Positions 43,688 through 52,798 of a DNA stretch of 64,000 nucleotides are shown one piece after another. The stretch spans positions 3,038,001 to 3,102,000 of the forward strand of contig OZ221973.1 in assembly GCA_965119745.1 (NCBI GenBank), in the 5' to 3' direction. Positions within the stretch are counted from its first letter, which is position 1. Each line of letters begins with the position of its first letter. The translations under genes and the position numbers were made by a program. The DNA is from CAJFUR01 sp904420575. Its GTDB lineage: Bacteria; Actinomycetota; Coriobacteriia; Coriobacteriales; Eggerthellaceae. The notes under the pieces are model-generated. The model did no database searches and was not told where the DNA came from. It was given only the letters and a program-made list of their open reading frames with translations.

Positions 43688-44827
43688 TCAATCCGGCACC
43701 ACCAGCACGTCTTTCGGACCGGCCAGCCCTCCGATCCGCTGTTCCACCTCAAGCGTTTCCGCGTTCACCACTGCAAGGACGCCCGTCGCGCTGTTCGCCA
43801 CGCAGGCATGGGAGCCGTCGGGAGCAAGCGCCAGCGAATCCGTCCCCAGCGAGAGCGTGCAGCGACCACGTTCCTCCCACGTGACCGCGTCGAGCGCGAC
43901 CAGGACGCCCTCGTTGCGGGAAAGCGCAAGCACGGCCTTTCCGTCCGGCGTCTGGCAGACGCCGGCCACCCCTGGACCCACCGGCACCTCGCACACGCGC
44001 TGGCCGCTCTGGCGGTCCACGACGTACAGGCATTCCACCCGCTGCTCCTCTTCGCCTCCGACGCCGGCGAGCAGAAGGTGTGCGCCGCCCTGCGCGACGA
44101 GCACCGTCCGCGGGCCCACCACGCCGTCGAAGGCCTCCCGCTCCGCTCCCGTTGCCAGGTCGATGCGGGCCACGTCGTAGGTCCCGTAGTTGGCGCAGTA
44201 CAACAGGTCGCCTTCGGGCGAAAGGGCCAACGACACGGGCCTTCTGCCCGCGCCGGGCTCGATGCGGCAGCATTCGGGGGGATCGGTGCGGTTATGGAAG
44301 CCCACGGAAGAAAGCCCCATCACGCCGACCACGGATCCGAGCGCGGCATCGATCACGTGGATGCAGCCCAGAAAGTAGTCGGCCGCATACACGCGGCCGC
44401 GCGCCGCGTCGAAGCAGAGTCCCAACGGCTGGTTGCCGGCAGCCACCGCGCGGGCCTGCGCCACGTCGGCACGCGGAACCATCCACAGCTCGCCCCCGCC
44501 CGAGCTTCCCACGAAGACGGTGCCGGCTCCCCAGGCCAAAGACGCGGGGTTCTGCCCCACGGGCAAACGCTCCACCACGGTCCCCTCGGCAAGGTCCACC
44601 ACGGCCAGCGTGTTGCCCGCATATTCCGCCACGCACGCCCAGCCGGCCTGAAGCGGGCGCGGTTGCGCAGCTGCAGGCGGAGGCGCTTCCCCGGGATCCC
44701 GTTCCCTTGCGGCAAGCGTCCCCTCGCGCCCTCCTTCCTCGCCAGAATCACAGCCTGCCAGCGCGCCCAAAGCCATGCTTGCCGCCGCGACGCCGGCCAG
44801 ATGCGTGAACTTCCTGCGCGAGATCAT
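43688..44827 (-). CDS. Tat-exported lipoprotein with YVTN-type beta-propeller
   Basis: A 379-residue protein. SRRKFTHLAG (residues 3-12) is a twin-arginine signal and LAGC (23-26) a lipobox, so it is probably exported folded and lipid-anchored. Six or seven blades of 40-45 residues follow, for example NTLAVVDLAEGTVVERLPVG and GYLAVVNAETLEVEQRIGG-like units, typical of YVTN/lactonase propellers, with a GWACVAEY first blade. Cys pairs (PPECCR) in the middle are unusual. It probably scaffolds or binds the ligand for the neighbouring ABC exporter or reductase. AAGGAAGGTG is the ribosome binding site. Confidence 0.85.
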   Translation of the reverse strand: MISRRKFTHLAGVAAASMALGALAGCDSGEEGGREGTLAARERDPGEAPPPAAAQPRPLQAGWACVAEYAGNTLAVVDLAEGTVVERLPVGQNPASLAWGAGTVFVGSSGGGELWMVPRADVAQARAVAAGNQPLGLCFDAARGRVYAADYFLGCIHVIDAALGSVVGVMGLSSVGFHNRTDPPECCRIEPGAGRRPVSLALSPEGDLLYCANYGTYDVARIDLATGAEREAFDGVVGPRTVLVAQGGAHLLLAGVGGEEEQRVECLYVVDRQSGQRVCEVPVGPGVAGVCQTPDGKAVLALSRNEGVLVALDAVTWEERGRCTLSLGTDSLALAPDGSHACVANSATGVLAVVNAETLEVEQRIGGLAGPKDVLVVPD

Positions 44828-44976
44828 GCAAACACCTTCCTTCTCAAGGTTGCGCGAGGCGGGCGGCCCCGCCTGCAGCGCGCTTCGTCACGCCTGCTCG
44901 CCATATCGTCGCCCAGCGGAGAGGGCGACGTGCCCTTGCGCCAAGCTACGGGCCGCCCCCGCCCGATGCCGTGCGG

Positions 44977-45645
44977 TCAACGCCGGTGGAGCGCTCCCCC
45001 GTCCAACTCGTAGACCGCGTCGGCCAGGCGCGCGTACGTCTCGTCGTGCGTCACCACGACGACCGCCCGGCTTCCCTCCTCGGCGAATTCGCGAAAGTGG
45101 CGGAACACGCAATCCGACCAGGCGCCGTCCAGATCGTTCGTCGGCTCGTCGGCGAGGATGACCTCATGGCCCGCCAGCAGGGCGCGGGCCACCACCAATC
45201 GGCGCTTCTGCCCCACGGACAGCTCGCACGGCAGATGGTCGGCGCGGTCCGCCAGCCCGAACCTCTCCAAGGCGGCGTCGACGCGCTCCTCGTCGACACG
45301 CGCCCCCGCCGCCTTGCGCGCGAACACCAGGTTCTCGCGCGCGGTCAGGGCCTGGAACAGATAGGGGCTCTGGAACACGAAGCCGATGCCCTGGCGGTGC
45401 AGCGCGTCGAGGCGCGCCGACGTTGCGCGGCACACGTCCTCGCCCTTGAACAGAATCGAGCCGGCGTCCGGCTTCAAAAGGCCACCCATGACGTTGAGCA
45501 GGGTCGATTTGCCCTTGCCGGAAACACCGGTCACGGCAACCACCTGGCCTGCATCGACGCGCAGGCTCAGCCCGTCGAGCGGGCGCACGGGCGGTTCGGA
45601 CCGAAACGTCTTCGTGACGCCGGAAAGCTCCATGAGCGCGGCCAT
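44977..45645 (-). CDS. ABC transporter ATPase, LolD/MacB type
   Basis: A 222-residue ATPase pairing with the FtsX-like permease. Walker A is GVSGKGKST (residues 40-48, Lys in place of the usual Ser), the Q-loop is in VFQSPYLF, the signature is LSVGQKRRL (Val instead of Gly), and Walker B is VILADEPTNDLD. The pattern is that of the LolD/MacB group that drives periplasmic mechanical or lipid-extracting transport. The start shares a base with the permease stop (TGATG). It belongs to the operon with the Mo reductase and the propeller lipoprotein. Confidence 0.9.
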   Translation of the reverse strand: MAALMELSGVTKTFRSEPPVRPLDGLSLRVDAGQVVAVTGVSGKGKSTLLNVMGGLLKPDAGSILFKGEDVCRATSARLDALHRQGIGFVFQSPYLFQALTARENLVFARKAAGARVDEERVDAALERFGLADRADHLPCELSVGQKRRLVVARALLAGHEVILADEPTNDLDGAWSDCVFRHFREFAEEGSRAVVVVTHDETYARLADAVYELDGGALHRR

Positions 45646-46841
45646 CACAGGCCTCCCTTCGCCAGCGTCTCCTGGGGATCGCAGCGCACCACCTTGGCGA
45701 CCGGGTACGCCACGGCGAGCATGCTCAGGGCCAAGGCGAACGCCACGCCCGCCAGGGCGCAGGCCGCGATGGCGCCGAAGGACGGCGCCGCCCCCGGCAA
45801 GGCAAGGGCGCCGTGCACGATCCCGAGCGCAGCCGTGGCGGCCAGAACCGCGCCCACGACGCCTGCCAGGGCACCTGCAAGGGCCACGAGCGCCACCTCG
45901 CACAGCACGCTCGCCAGCACGCCCCGCATGCCCACCCCCAGCGTGCGCATGAGCCCCCACTCCGCCATGCGGGAGGAGACCAGCGCGGAGAACCGACCCG
46001 TCAGGGCCAATGCCGCAACGACGACCAAGGCTCCCAGCAGCGCGGCGCACAGGGCCTCCACCGCCGAAAGCTGCGACGACGCGCCGGCCACCACCTCTGA
46101 GGCCACCACGGCCACCGTTCCGGGGCAGGACGCCATGATCGTTTCGGCCACCTGTGCCGCGTCGGCGCCCGTTTCGGTCTTCACCATGATGCAGGACACG
46201 CAGGAAAAGGGATCCTTGTCCTCCCAGAGACCCGCAAGGTAGGGGCTGCCGGAAGCGATGCTGCGCGCGGACCGCAGGTCCATGAAGATGGTCTCGTCCA
46301 TGCTCGTGCCCGTCTCTTCCAACGTGCCCGCCACGTGGAACACCGAGCCCAGGATGGACACCTGGTCCCCTTCGATGGCCGGGGCCTTGGCCCCCACCAG
46401 GATGCCGTCGGGCCCCAGGTCGATGGCAGCGCCGCCCCGAACCCACGGCTTCAGCACGAAGTCGGTCGCCGCGTCGATGCCCACGATGCGTGTGATGCCC
46501 ACCACCGAGCAGCAGCTTTCGTTCACCGTCTGCGTGAAGAACTGCGGCGTCGCCTGGGCCACGCCGCCGGCTCCCGCCACCGCGGCACCCGTCGCATCGG
46601 GCAGATACACGTTGACCGGCTGTGCCGTGAACAGCACTTCCGATGCGCTCGAGGAAGCGCCAACCGGCAGCACCATGACGTCGGCGCCCAAGCGCTCCCG
46701 CGACAGCGACACGCTGCGCTCCAACGACACGACGGCCACCGCCGATGCCGCCACCACGCAGGTGACCACGGCAATGATGACCGCGGTCACTGCGGACTGC
46801 CCCAGCCGCCTCGCGACGTTGCGCCAGGCAAGATACAGCAT
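45645..46841 (-). CDS. FtsX/MacB-like ABC transporter permease
   Basis: A 398-residue permease: one N-terminal helix (residues 18-40), a large outer domain (about 45-265) and three C-terminal helices (about 270-295, 312-345 and 355-382), the FtsX/MacB layout. The outer domain includes NESCCSVVGITRIVG and PFSCVSCIMVK, two Cys pairs not usual for MacB that could bind a metal or respond to redox. It is encoded directly between the Fe-S subunit and the ATPase genes. Such permeases with DUF4418 partners occur in metal-related clusters, but transport of a cofactor or heme for the reductase is only a hypothesis. Confidence 0.88.
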   Translation of the reverse strand: MLYLAWRNVARRLGQSAVTAVIIAVVTCVVAASAVAVVSLERSVSLSRERLGADVMVLPVGASSSASEVLFTAQPVNVYLPDATGAAVAGAGGVAQATPQFFTQTVNESCCSVVGITRIVGIDAATDFVLKPWVRGGAAIDLGPDGILVGAKAPAIEGDQVSILGSVFHVAGTLEETGTSMDETIFMDLRSARSIASGSPYLAGLWEDKDPFSCVSCIMVKTETGADAAQVAETIMASCPGTVAVVASEVVAGASSQLSAVEALCAALLGALVVVAALALTGRFSALVSSRMAEWGLMRTLGVGMRGVLASVLCEVALVALAGALAGVVGAVLAATAALGIVHGALALPGAAPSFGAIAACALAGVAFALALSMLAVAYPVAKVVRCDPQETLAKGGL

Positions 46842-46964
46842 GGACCTCCCCTTTCCCCTTCGCAGGCGCGCGAGGGCCCGCAGGGGGCACGTCGCGCGGG
46901 CGCGCCCGTTGCGGCGGCGCCGCGCTCAAACGACGCTGCCGCAACGGGTCGAACAACCGGTTGG

Positions 46965-47558
46965 CTAGTAGCCTTCGCCGCCGCGGTCCACCGTCTCGGC
47001 CATGCCGTCGATGTCGGCGAACGCCTCCACCGTGATGTCGGGGTCGAGCGTCACCGCCAGGTTCGGATGCGTCTCGGAGACGTCCTTGACCGAAACGGCA
47101 CCGGCATGCCCGGAAAGCACCGTTTCGAACTCGTCCAGGGAGATGTTCGCGCTCGGGCACGCCACGGTGCACACGGGCGGCAGGCCCGCCGCGCGGCGGT
47201 CGATGCAGCCGTCGCACTTGTAGGTGGTGGAGGTGACCTCGTCGTAGGCCGGCGCATGGAACGGGCACGCCTCGATGCAGGTCTTGCAGCCGATGCACAG
47301 GCTGTGGTCCTGGATGACCAGCCCCGTGTCCTCCTGCTTGGTGTAGGCGCCCACCGGGCAGTTGGCGACGCACGCCGGGTCGTCGCAGTGGTTGCAGCCC
47401 ATCGACACGAAGGCGTGCCCCACAGGTTCGGACACGTCGATCTGGCGCACGCGGCGCAGCAGCACGCCGGGGTTCAGCAGATGCTCGTTCGCGCAGGCGA
47501 CCGTGCAGGTCTTGCAGCCGTAGCAGTGGTCGGTTGCCACATGGAATCCCAGAGTCAT
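46965..47558 (-). CDS. 4Fe-4S ferredoxin-type electron-transfer subunit (DmsB/FdhB-like)
   Basis: A 197-residue protein with four Cys clusters: CYGCKTCTVAC (12-22), CNHCDDPACVANCP (about 55-68), CIGCKTCIEACP (about 88-99) and CDGCIDRRAAGLPPVCTVACP (about 114-134). This totals 16 cysteines for four 4Fe-4S clusters, as in DmsB/NrfC-type subunits. The C-terminal 45 residues (ending ETVDRGGEGY) are acidic and not part of the core. No signal is present, so it probably travels with the Tat-exported catalytic subunit. The ATG at 47558 is two bases past the catalytic gene stop. Confidence 0.93.
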   Translation of the reverse strand: MTLGFHVATDHCYGCKTCTVACANEHLLNPGVLLRRVRQIDVSEPVGHAFVSMGCNHCDDPACVANCPVGAYTKQEDTGLVIQDHSLCIGCKTCIEACPFHAPAYDEVTSTTYKCDGCIDRRAAGLPPVCTVACPSANISLDEFETVLSGHAGAVSVKDVSETHPNLAVTLDPDITVEAFADIDGMAETVDRGGEGY

Positions 47559-47560
47559 GG

Positions 47561-49930
47561 TTATGCCCCCTTCTTGACTTCGACCAGCGTGGAGTTGCAG
47601 CAATGCGTGGTTCCGAGGACCGGATAGGCGTTGCTGGTCACATGGCTGGACGACCCGGTCTCGTTCACGGCGTCGTCCCAGCCGTTCTCGAGCACCACGA
47701 CGCCCTGCTTCACGTGGTCGGTGACGAACGCCGTGCCCGCATGCTCGCCGCGGTCGTTGTAGGCCGCCACCGCGTCGCCGTGCTTGATGCCGCGCGCCTC
47801 GGCGTCCGCCGGATGCAGGTAGACGTGGGGTTCGTGGCCGTCCAGGTCCAGCATCGTGTCCAGGTTCTTGAAGATGGTGTGCACCGACGTGCGCAGCTTG
47901 CGCTGCACGGCGGCCAGCGGGTACTTCGCCGCCAGGCCTTCGGCGTTGAGCGGGTGTTCGGCAGGGCGCTGGTGGCAGGCGATGGGCGGGAACCCTTCGT
48001 CGACCCATTTCTGCACCCACAGATGTGCCTTGCCGGTGGACGTGAAGAACTGGCCGTCCTTGTAGGCGATCCAGCCCTCGTTGCGCTCCCACATGTTGAC
48101 GCCCTTCTTCTCCACCAGCTCGTCGTACGTGACGCCGGTGGGTTCCAGCACGCGCTTGATGTACACCTCGGGGTCCTCGTTGAAGTACTGCTCGAAGCCG
48201 AAGCGCTTGGCCACTTCGAGCGTGATCTCCAGGTCGGTCTTGGCCTCTCCCGGAGGGGTCACGCCGGCTTCGCTGATCTCGAGGACGGCCGAACGCGAAC
48301 TTGCCGTCACGTTCGGGGTCTCGAACAGCGCCGTGCAGGGAAGAACCAGGTCGGCCCACAGACCGGTCGCGTTCATGAAGTGGTCGACCTTGACCACGAA
48401 CGGGATGTGCTCGAGGGCCTTCTTCACCATGTTGGAGTTGGGCCACTGCGAGGCGATGTTGCCGTTGGCGATCCACATGAAGTTGATCTTGGTCGGCTGG
48501 TCGGCCAAGACCATTTCCCCGAACTGGGAGAAGGGGATGGAGGGATACTTCTGGGCGTCCGGGTTGGATTCGTAGGCGGAGCCCACCTCGGTCAGGCTGG
48601 ACACGCCGCCCACGTCGTACACGCCGTCGCCGGTATGGCCGACGTTGCCCGTGAACAGGGCCAGGTACACCTGCGTCGCCGTGGCGTATGCGCCGTTTTC
48701 CGTGCGCTGGTAGCCGCCCATGTTCTGGATGATCATGGCATGCTCCGCGGTGGCGTAATCGCGCGCGATGCGGGCGACGTCGTCGAAGGAACAGCCGGTC
48801 TCGGCCTCCACGGCCTCCTTGCCCCATTTGTCGGCCTCTGCCTTGATCAGGTCGTAGATGGTCGTGTACTGGGCGGCCGCCTCGGTCCCTGCGACGGAGA
48901 GCGCCGGAGTCGCGCCCGCGGCGTCATGGGCGACCACGGCGTTCGTCGCGGTGTCCCACACCTGGTAGGTGGTGTCGTCCGCCGGATCGGCGAACGCGGG
49001 GGCGCCGGTGGCGTTGTCCACCAGACAGGGCGCCGTCGTGTGTGCGGTCAGGTACTCCTCGTCGGTCAGGCCTTCGTCGATGACGACCTTCAGCATAGCC
49101 AGCGCGAGCGCCGAGTCGGTGCCGGGCCAAGGCTGTATCCATTCCTGGGACTTGTCGGCGGTCTCGGAATAGAACGGGTCGATGGTGCACAGCGTGCCGC
49201 CGTTGTCCATCATCTTCTGGATACGCCCGAAGTAGCCGCACAGCGTCACGACCGGGTTGTTGCCCCAGGCGATGATGTAGTCGGAGTTCTCGAACTCGTT
49301 GCGCGTCGGCTGCGAGCGGGTGCCCAGGATGGTGGACACGCCTGCGTCGATGCCGGCGCAGCACATGTTGCCCGACGTGGGGGTGGTGCCGCCCAGCCAG
49401 GAGCCGAGCGTTCCCATGGCGCCGTTCAGCGAGCTGAAGTTGCCCGAGCCGCCCTGGACGATGATGGACTGGCTTCCGCCGTTGTCCAGCGCATAGTTGA
49501 TCTTCTCTTCGATGAGGTCGATCGCCTCGTCCCAGCTGATCTCCTCGAACTCGCCCGACCCCTTGGCGCCCACGAGCTTGAGCGGCTTGGTGAGGCGCTT
49601 GTCGGAGTTGCACATCTCCACGCGCGCAAAGCCCTTGCCGCAGGCAGGGCACTCGTTGACTTCCCCGCTCTCCACCTTCACCAGCTTGCCGTCGCGCACA
49701 TAGCCTTTCAGCAGGTGATGCTGGCATTCGGGCGAGCAGCAGCCGTAAACCAGCTCGCAGTCGGCGAACGGGTCCTCTCCCGCCGCCGGTCCCTGTTCGG
49801 CAGGCTTATCCTCCGCCTTCGGCGCACAGCCCGAAAGCCCCACGGCGGCGGCAGCGCCCGTCGCGGCGGCCGCGGTCACGAACGTCCTGCGCGACAACGA
49901 CGGCATCGCCTGGCGTGCAGATTGCTTCAT
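47561..49930 (-). CDS. Tat-exported molybdopterin oxidoreductase catalytic subunit, DMSO-reductase superfamily
   Basis: A 789-residue enzyme. The twin-arginine signal SRRTFVTAA (residues 13-21) leads to a hydrophobic stretch with a lipobox-like LSGC at 32-35, so it may be lipid-anchored outside. The cluster motif is C64/C65-x3-C69 and C94-x2-C97. SGNMCCAGID (C192/C193) lies at the metal-ligand position. A middle insertion (about residues 375-425, TAHTTAPCLVDNATGAP) is unusual. The substrate is unknown; it could be a respiratory reductase for a sulfoxide, N-oxide or organic acceptor. GAGGAGAGGAG precedes the ATG. It is first in an operon with the Fe-S subunit, FtsX permease, ATPase, YVTN lipoprotein and DUF4418 protein, and divergent from the kinase/regulator pair. 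Confidence 0.92.
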   Translation of the reverse strand: MKQSARQAMPSLSRRTFVTAAAATGAAAAVGLSGCAPKAEDKPAEQGPAAGEDPFADCELVYGCCSPECQHHLLKGYVRDGKLVKVESGEVNECPACGKGFARVEMCNSDKRLTKPLKLVGAKGSGEFEEISWDEAIDLIEEKINYALDNGGSQSIIVQGGSGNFSSLNGAMGTLGSWLGGTTPTSGNMCCAGIDAGVSTILGTRSQPTRNEFENSDYIIAWGNNPVVTLCGYFGRIQKMMDNGGTLCTIDPFYSETADKSQEWIQPWPGTDSALALAMLKVVIDEGLTDEEYLTAHTTAPCLVDNATGAPAFADPADDTTYQVWDTATNAVVAHDAAGATPALSVAGTEAAAQYTTIYDLIKAEADKWGKEAVEAETGCSFDDVARIARDYATAEHAMIIQNMGGYQRTENGAYATATQVYLALFTGNVGHTGDGVYDVGGVSSLTEVGSAYESNPDAQKYPSIPFSQFGEMVLADQPTKINFMWIANGNIASQWPNSNMVKKALEHIPFVVKVDHFMNATGLWADLVLPCTALFETPNVTASSRSAVLEISEAGVTPPGEAKTDLEITLEVAKRFGFEQYFNEDPEVYIKRVLEPTGVTYDELVEKKGVNMWERNEGWIAYKDGQFFTSTGKAHLWVQKWVDEGFPPIACHQRPAEHPLNAEGLAAKYPLAAVQRKLRTSVHTIFKNLDTMLDLDGHEPHVYLHPADAEARGIKHGDAVAAYNDRGEHAGTAFVTDHVKQGVVVLENGWDDAVNETGSSSHVTSNAYPVLGTTHCCNSTLVEVKKGA

Positions 49931-50115
49931 CGTGCTCTCCTCTCCTCGTCCTGTCCCTTCGCCAGGAGCGCCTGGCTTCCTCCCCTGGTCTGCGGAACCG
50001 CCTGGCCGGACGCTTGCGTCCGACGGGCGGTGCCGCTCGCGCCGTGAAGCACACGTGTCACCCATGACGCCCCTTCGCCACATATTCTCCACAGACGATC
50101 TGCGTCCTTCAATGC

Positions 50116-50165
50116 TTTCGCAGGAAACTTTTCATTAAGAAAGTCCTGCGAAACATTAAGAAAGT
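50116..50165. promoter_or_regulatory. Direct and inverted repeats in the divergent promoter region
   Basis: CATTAAGAAAGT occurs twice without mismatch, at 50133-50144 and 50154-50165, starts 21 bases apart (two helical turns), as expected for an OmpR/PhoB-type dimer site. TTTCGCAGGA (50116-50125) and TCCTGCGAAA (50144-50153) are perfect complements interlaced with the direct repeat. The 341-base gap 49931-50271 lies between the reductase operon and the kinase gene and holds no gene; the response regulator at 51980 is the obvious candidate to bind. Confidence 0.65.
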
Positions 50166-50271
50166 ATTACCATCGCGCGAGGGGAGTTTCCATCCGGCCC
50201 GTTTTTCCGGATAATGGCGGAGAAGGGGAACGCGAGGGGACAAGGCTCTTCGACAGGGGGATGCAGGCAAC

Positions 50272-51999
50272 GTGCTCACACGACGGGAAAAGCCGCGCCG
50301 TTTCGGCATCCGTTTCAAGTTCGCGGTGCTCATCGGCGCGCTCATCGTGGCGCTCATGGTGGTCGATGCGCTGTGGAACATCGACCTGCAACAGCAGCAG
50401 GCCGAGAACGAAGCGCGCGAGAAGGCCGAGGTGCTGGCCGACCAGATGCATGCCATGTGGGACTTCATCGACATCAACCAGAACATCGTCAACCGCAACG
50501 AGGACGGCACGTTCCGCACGAAGACCCTCGTGTGCGTCGTGGCCGCAAAATCAGTGAGCATGCTGTTCACCTCGCAGACCGACTACACCATCCGCTTCAC
50601 CAGCCAGACCCCGCGCCAGGCCGCCAACGCCGCCGACGCGTTCGAGGAGCGCGCCTTCGAGGCCTTCGCGTCCGATCCCACGCTGGAGGCGTACTACGAC
50701 GTGGAGACGAACGAGGCCGGCCAACGGGTGTTCCGCTACCTGGAACCCTTGTACGTCACGGAAACCTGCCTGGAATGCCATGGCGACCCGAAGGGAGAAC
50801 TGGACCAGTACGGCTACGAGAAGGAGGGCATGCGCGTCGGCGAGATCGGCGGCGCGATGTCCATCATCGAGCCCATGGACATCTACGCGCAAGGCATGCA
50901 GACCAGCGTGTTCCAGCAGGTGTTCATGGTGTTGCTCGTGCTGGCGATGGCCTCCATCGGCATCTATGCGGCCGTGAGCAGGCTGGTGCTGCGGCCCATC
51001 GACGGGCTGGGACGGGCCGCCAAGCAGATCGGCGAAGGCGACTTCGCCTACCACCTGGCCATAGAAGAGCGTCACCCCGACGAGATCACCGAGTTCGCCC
51101 ACGACTTCGACAAGATGGCGCGCCGGCTGGAGCGTTTGTGCACCGACCTGGAAAGCGAGGTGCAGAGCCAGACCGACAAGCTGTCCGCCTTGAACGACCT
51201 GCTGCTGCGCCAGAAGGCCGAGCTGAAGAACGCCCTCGACCGCCTGAGCGAGGAGACGGAGTACAAGAACGACTTCTTCGCCATCATGAGCCACGAGCTG
51301 CGCACGCCGCTCACCTCCATCCTGGCGTTCGCACGCATCCTGCGCGCCACCGACACGCTCGACGTCAAGACGCAAGGGGCCGTGGAGGAGATCGAGGCCA
51401 ACGCCACCCTGCTGCTCAACATGGTGAACAACATCCTGACCATATCGAAGGCGGAGGCGCACAGAAACGAGCTGGTGCGCGAGCCCGTGGACTTCGTGGA
51501 CCTCATCGGGTTCATCAAGAACTCGCTGGAGCCGGTCGCCAGGAACAAGGACGTCGCGCTTCGCGCCAAGACCGACCCTGACGTGCCGCTTTCCATGGCC
51601 GACTGGGAAAAGCTGCGCAGGATCGTGGAGAACCTGGTGGACAACGCCATCAAGTACACCCACGCCGGCGGCACGGTGGACGTCCGCGTCGCGTTCGAGC
51701 AGGCGTCCGGCGAAGGCGAGGCGGGCGGCTTCGTCGTCATCACGGTCGCCGACGACGGCATCGGCATCGCCGCAGAGGACCAGGACGGCATCTTCGAGCG
51801 CTACCGTCAGGCAGGCCAGTCCCCCAACCGGCGCTATCGCGGCACGGGCCTGGGACTCGCCGTGGTGAAGGAGCTCACCGAGCTGCACGGAGGCGCCGTT
51901 TCCGTGACGTCCGAGCGCAAGCAGGGAAGCACGTTCGCCGTGCGCATCCCCTACGTTCCCGTGGATACGGAGGAATACGATGAAGATACTGCTCGTTGA
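50272..51999 (+). CDS. Sensor histidine kinase with c-type-heme (DUF3365/Tll0287-like) sensor domain
   Basis: A 575-residue membrane kinase: helix 1 at about residues 17-35, outer sensor domain 36-213, helix 2 at 214-235, HAMP about 236-290, a coiled segment, the dimerisation helix with H341 in SHELRTPLTSI, and the ATPase domain with NLVDNAIKYTH, DDGIGI and GTGLGLAVVK. The sensor holds CLECH at 166-170, the c-type heme attachment motif, within the DUF3365 pattern (KEGMRVGEIGGAMSIIEP). It therefore probably senses redox state, a gas or a heme ligand outside. GTG start with AGGGGG upstream. It is divergent from the Mo reductase operon and overlaps the regulator gene by 20 bases. Confidence 0.92.
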   Translation: MLTRREKPRRFGIRFKFAVLIGALIVALMVVDALWNIDLQQQQAENEAREKAEVLADQMHAMWDFIDINQNIVNRNEDGTFRTKTLVCVVAAKSVSMLFTSQTDYTIRFTSQTPRQAANAADAFEERAFEAFASDPTLEAYYDVETNEAGQRVFRYLEPLYVTETCLECHGDPKGELDQYGYEKEGMRVGEIGGAMSIIEPMDIYAQGMQTSVFQQVFMVLLVLAMASIGIYAAVSRLVLRPIDGLGRAAKQIGEGDFAYHLAIEERHPDEITEFAHDFDKMARRLERLCTDLESEVQSQTDKLSALNDLLLRQKAELKNALDRLSEETEYKNDFFAIMSHELRTPLTSILAFARILRATDTLDVKTQGAVEEIEANATLLLNMVNNILTISKAEAHRNELVREPVDFVDLIGFIKNSLEPVARNKDVALRAKTDPDVPLSMADWEKLRRIVENLVDNAIKYTHAGGTVDVRVAFEQASGEGEAGGFVVITVADDGIGIAAEDQDGIFERYRQAGQSPNRRYRGTGLGLAVVKELTELHGGAVSVTSERKQGSTFAVRIPYVPVDTEEYDEDTAR

Positions 52000-52678
52000 C
52001 GACGAGGCCAGCATCGAGCGCCTGGTGTCGCGCATGATCACCGACGCGGGGTACGAATTCGCCTACGCCGAGAACGGCTTCGACGCCTTGGCGGCGATCG
52101 AGCGCGAGAAGCCCGACCTGGTCATCATGGACGTGATGATGCCCAAGATGGACGGCTTCACCACCTGCCGGGAAATGCGCTCGCGCGGCTTCGACGCGCC
52201 CGTGATCTTCCTGTCTGCGAAAGGCGACATCGTGGACAAAGGCGTGGGCTTCTCGGCGGGGGGCGACGATTACATGGTGAAGCCTTTCGACCCGCGTGAG
52301 CTGCTCATGCACATCGAGGCGCAGATCAGGCGCGCTCATATGGCCTCCCATGCGTCGCCCGCCCCCGACGAGGTGCTCCACGTCGGCCGCTTCACGCTCG
52401 ACGTGGGCCGGTTCCGCGTCACCAAGGGCGATGCGCGCCTCGCCCTCACGCCCAAGGAGTTCAAGATATTCCACGCGCTGGCCAGCAATCCCGGCCTCGT
52501 GCTTTCGAAGGAGCAGCTGGTGGAAGCCGCCTGGGGAAAGGAATTCGTCGGCGAGACGTCCAGCATCACGGTGTTCATCAAGAAGCTGCGCGAGAAGGTG
52601 GAGGACGACCCGTCCGACCCCCGCGTCATCCAGACCGTCTGGGGCATCGGCTACCGCCTGGAACCGGAGGCGTGCTAG
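51980..52678 (+). CDS. Response regulator, OmpR/PhoB family
   Basis: A 232-residue regulator. The receiver domain has the acidic pair D8-E9, phospho-acceptor D51 (VIMDVMMPKMDG) and Lys in MVKPFDPREL. The C-terminal winged helix-turn-helix includes LTPKEFKIFHALASNPG and SITVFIKKLREKVEDDP, ending with IQTVWGIGYRLEP. It is the partner of the overlapping heme-sensor kinase. It should bind direct repeats such as those at 50133-50165 and control the reductase operon (inference). Confidence 0.95.
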   Translation: MKILLVDDEASIERLVSRMITDAGYEFAYAENGFDALAAIEREKPDLVIMDVMMPKMDGFTTCREMRSRGFDAPVIFLSAKGDIVDKGVGFSAGGDDYMVKPFDPRELLMHIEAQIRRAHMASHASPAPDEVLHVGRFTLDVGRFRVTKGDARLALTPKEFKIFHALASNPGLVLSKEQLVEAAWGKEFVGETSSITVFIKKLREKVEDDPSDPRVIQTVWGIGYRLEPEAC

Positions 52679-52798
52679 GGTCGACCGCCAAATCCCCATC
52701 GCGGGAACCGCGCAGGCATCACGCCCCGCCAAGCGTGCCGCCACAACAAAAGGTTGCGCGTGGCGCACGTTACGGATACAATACGCCCCAGATGAATT

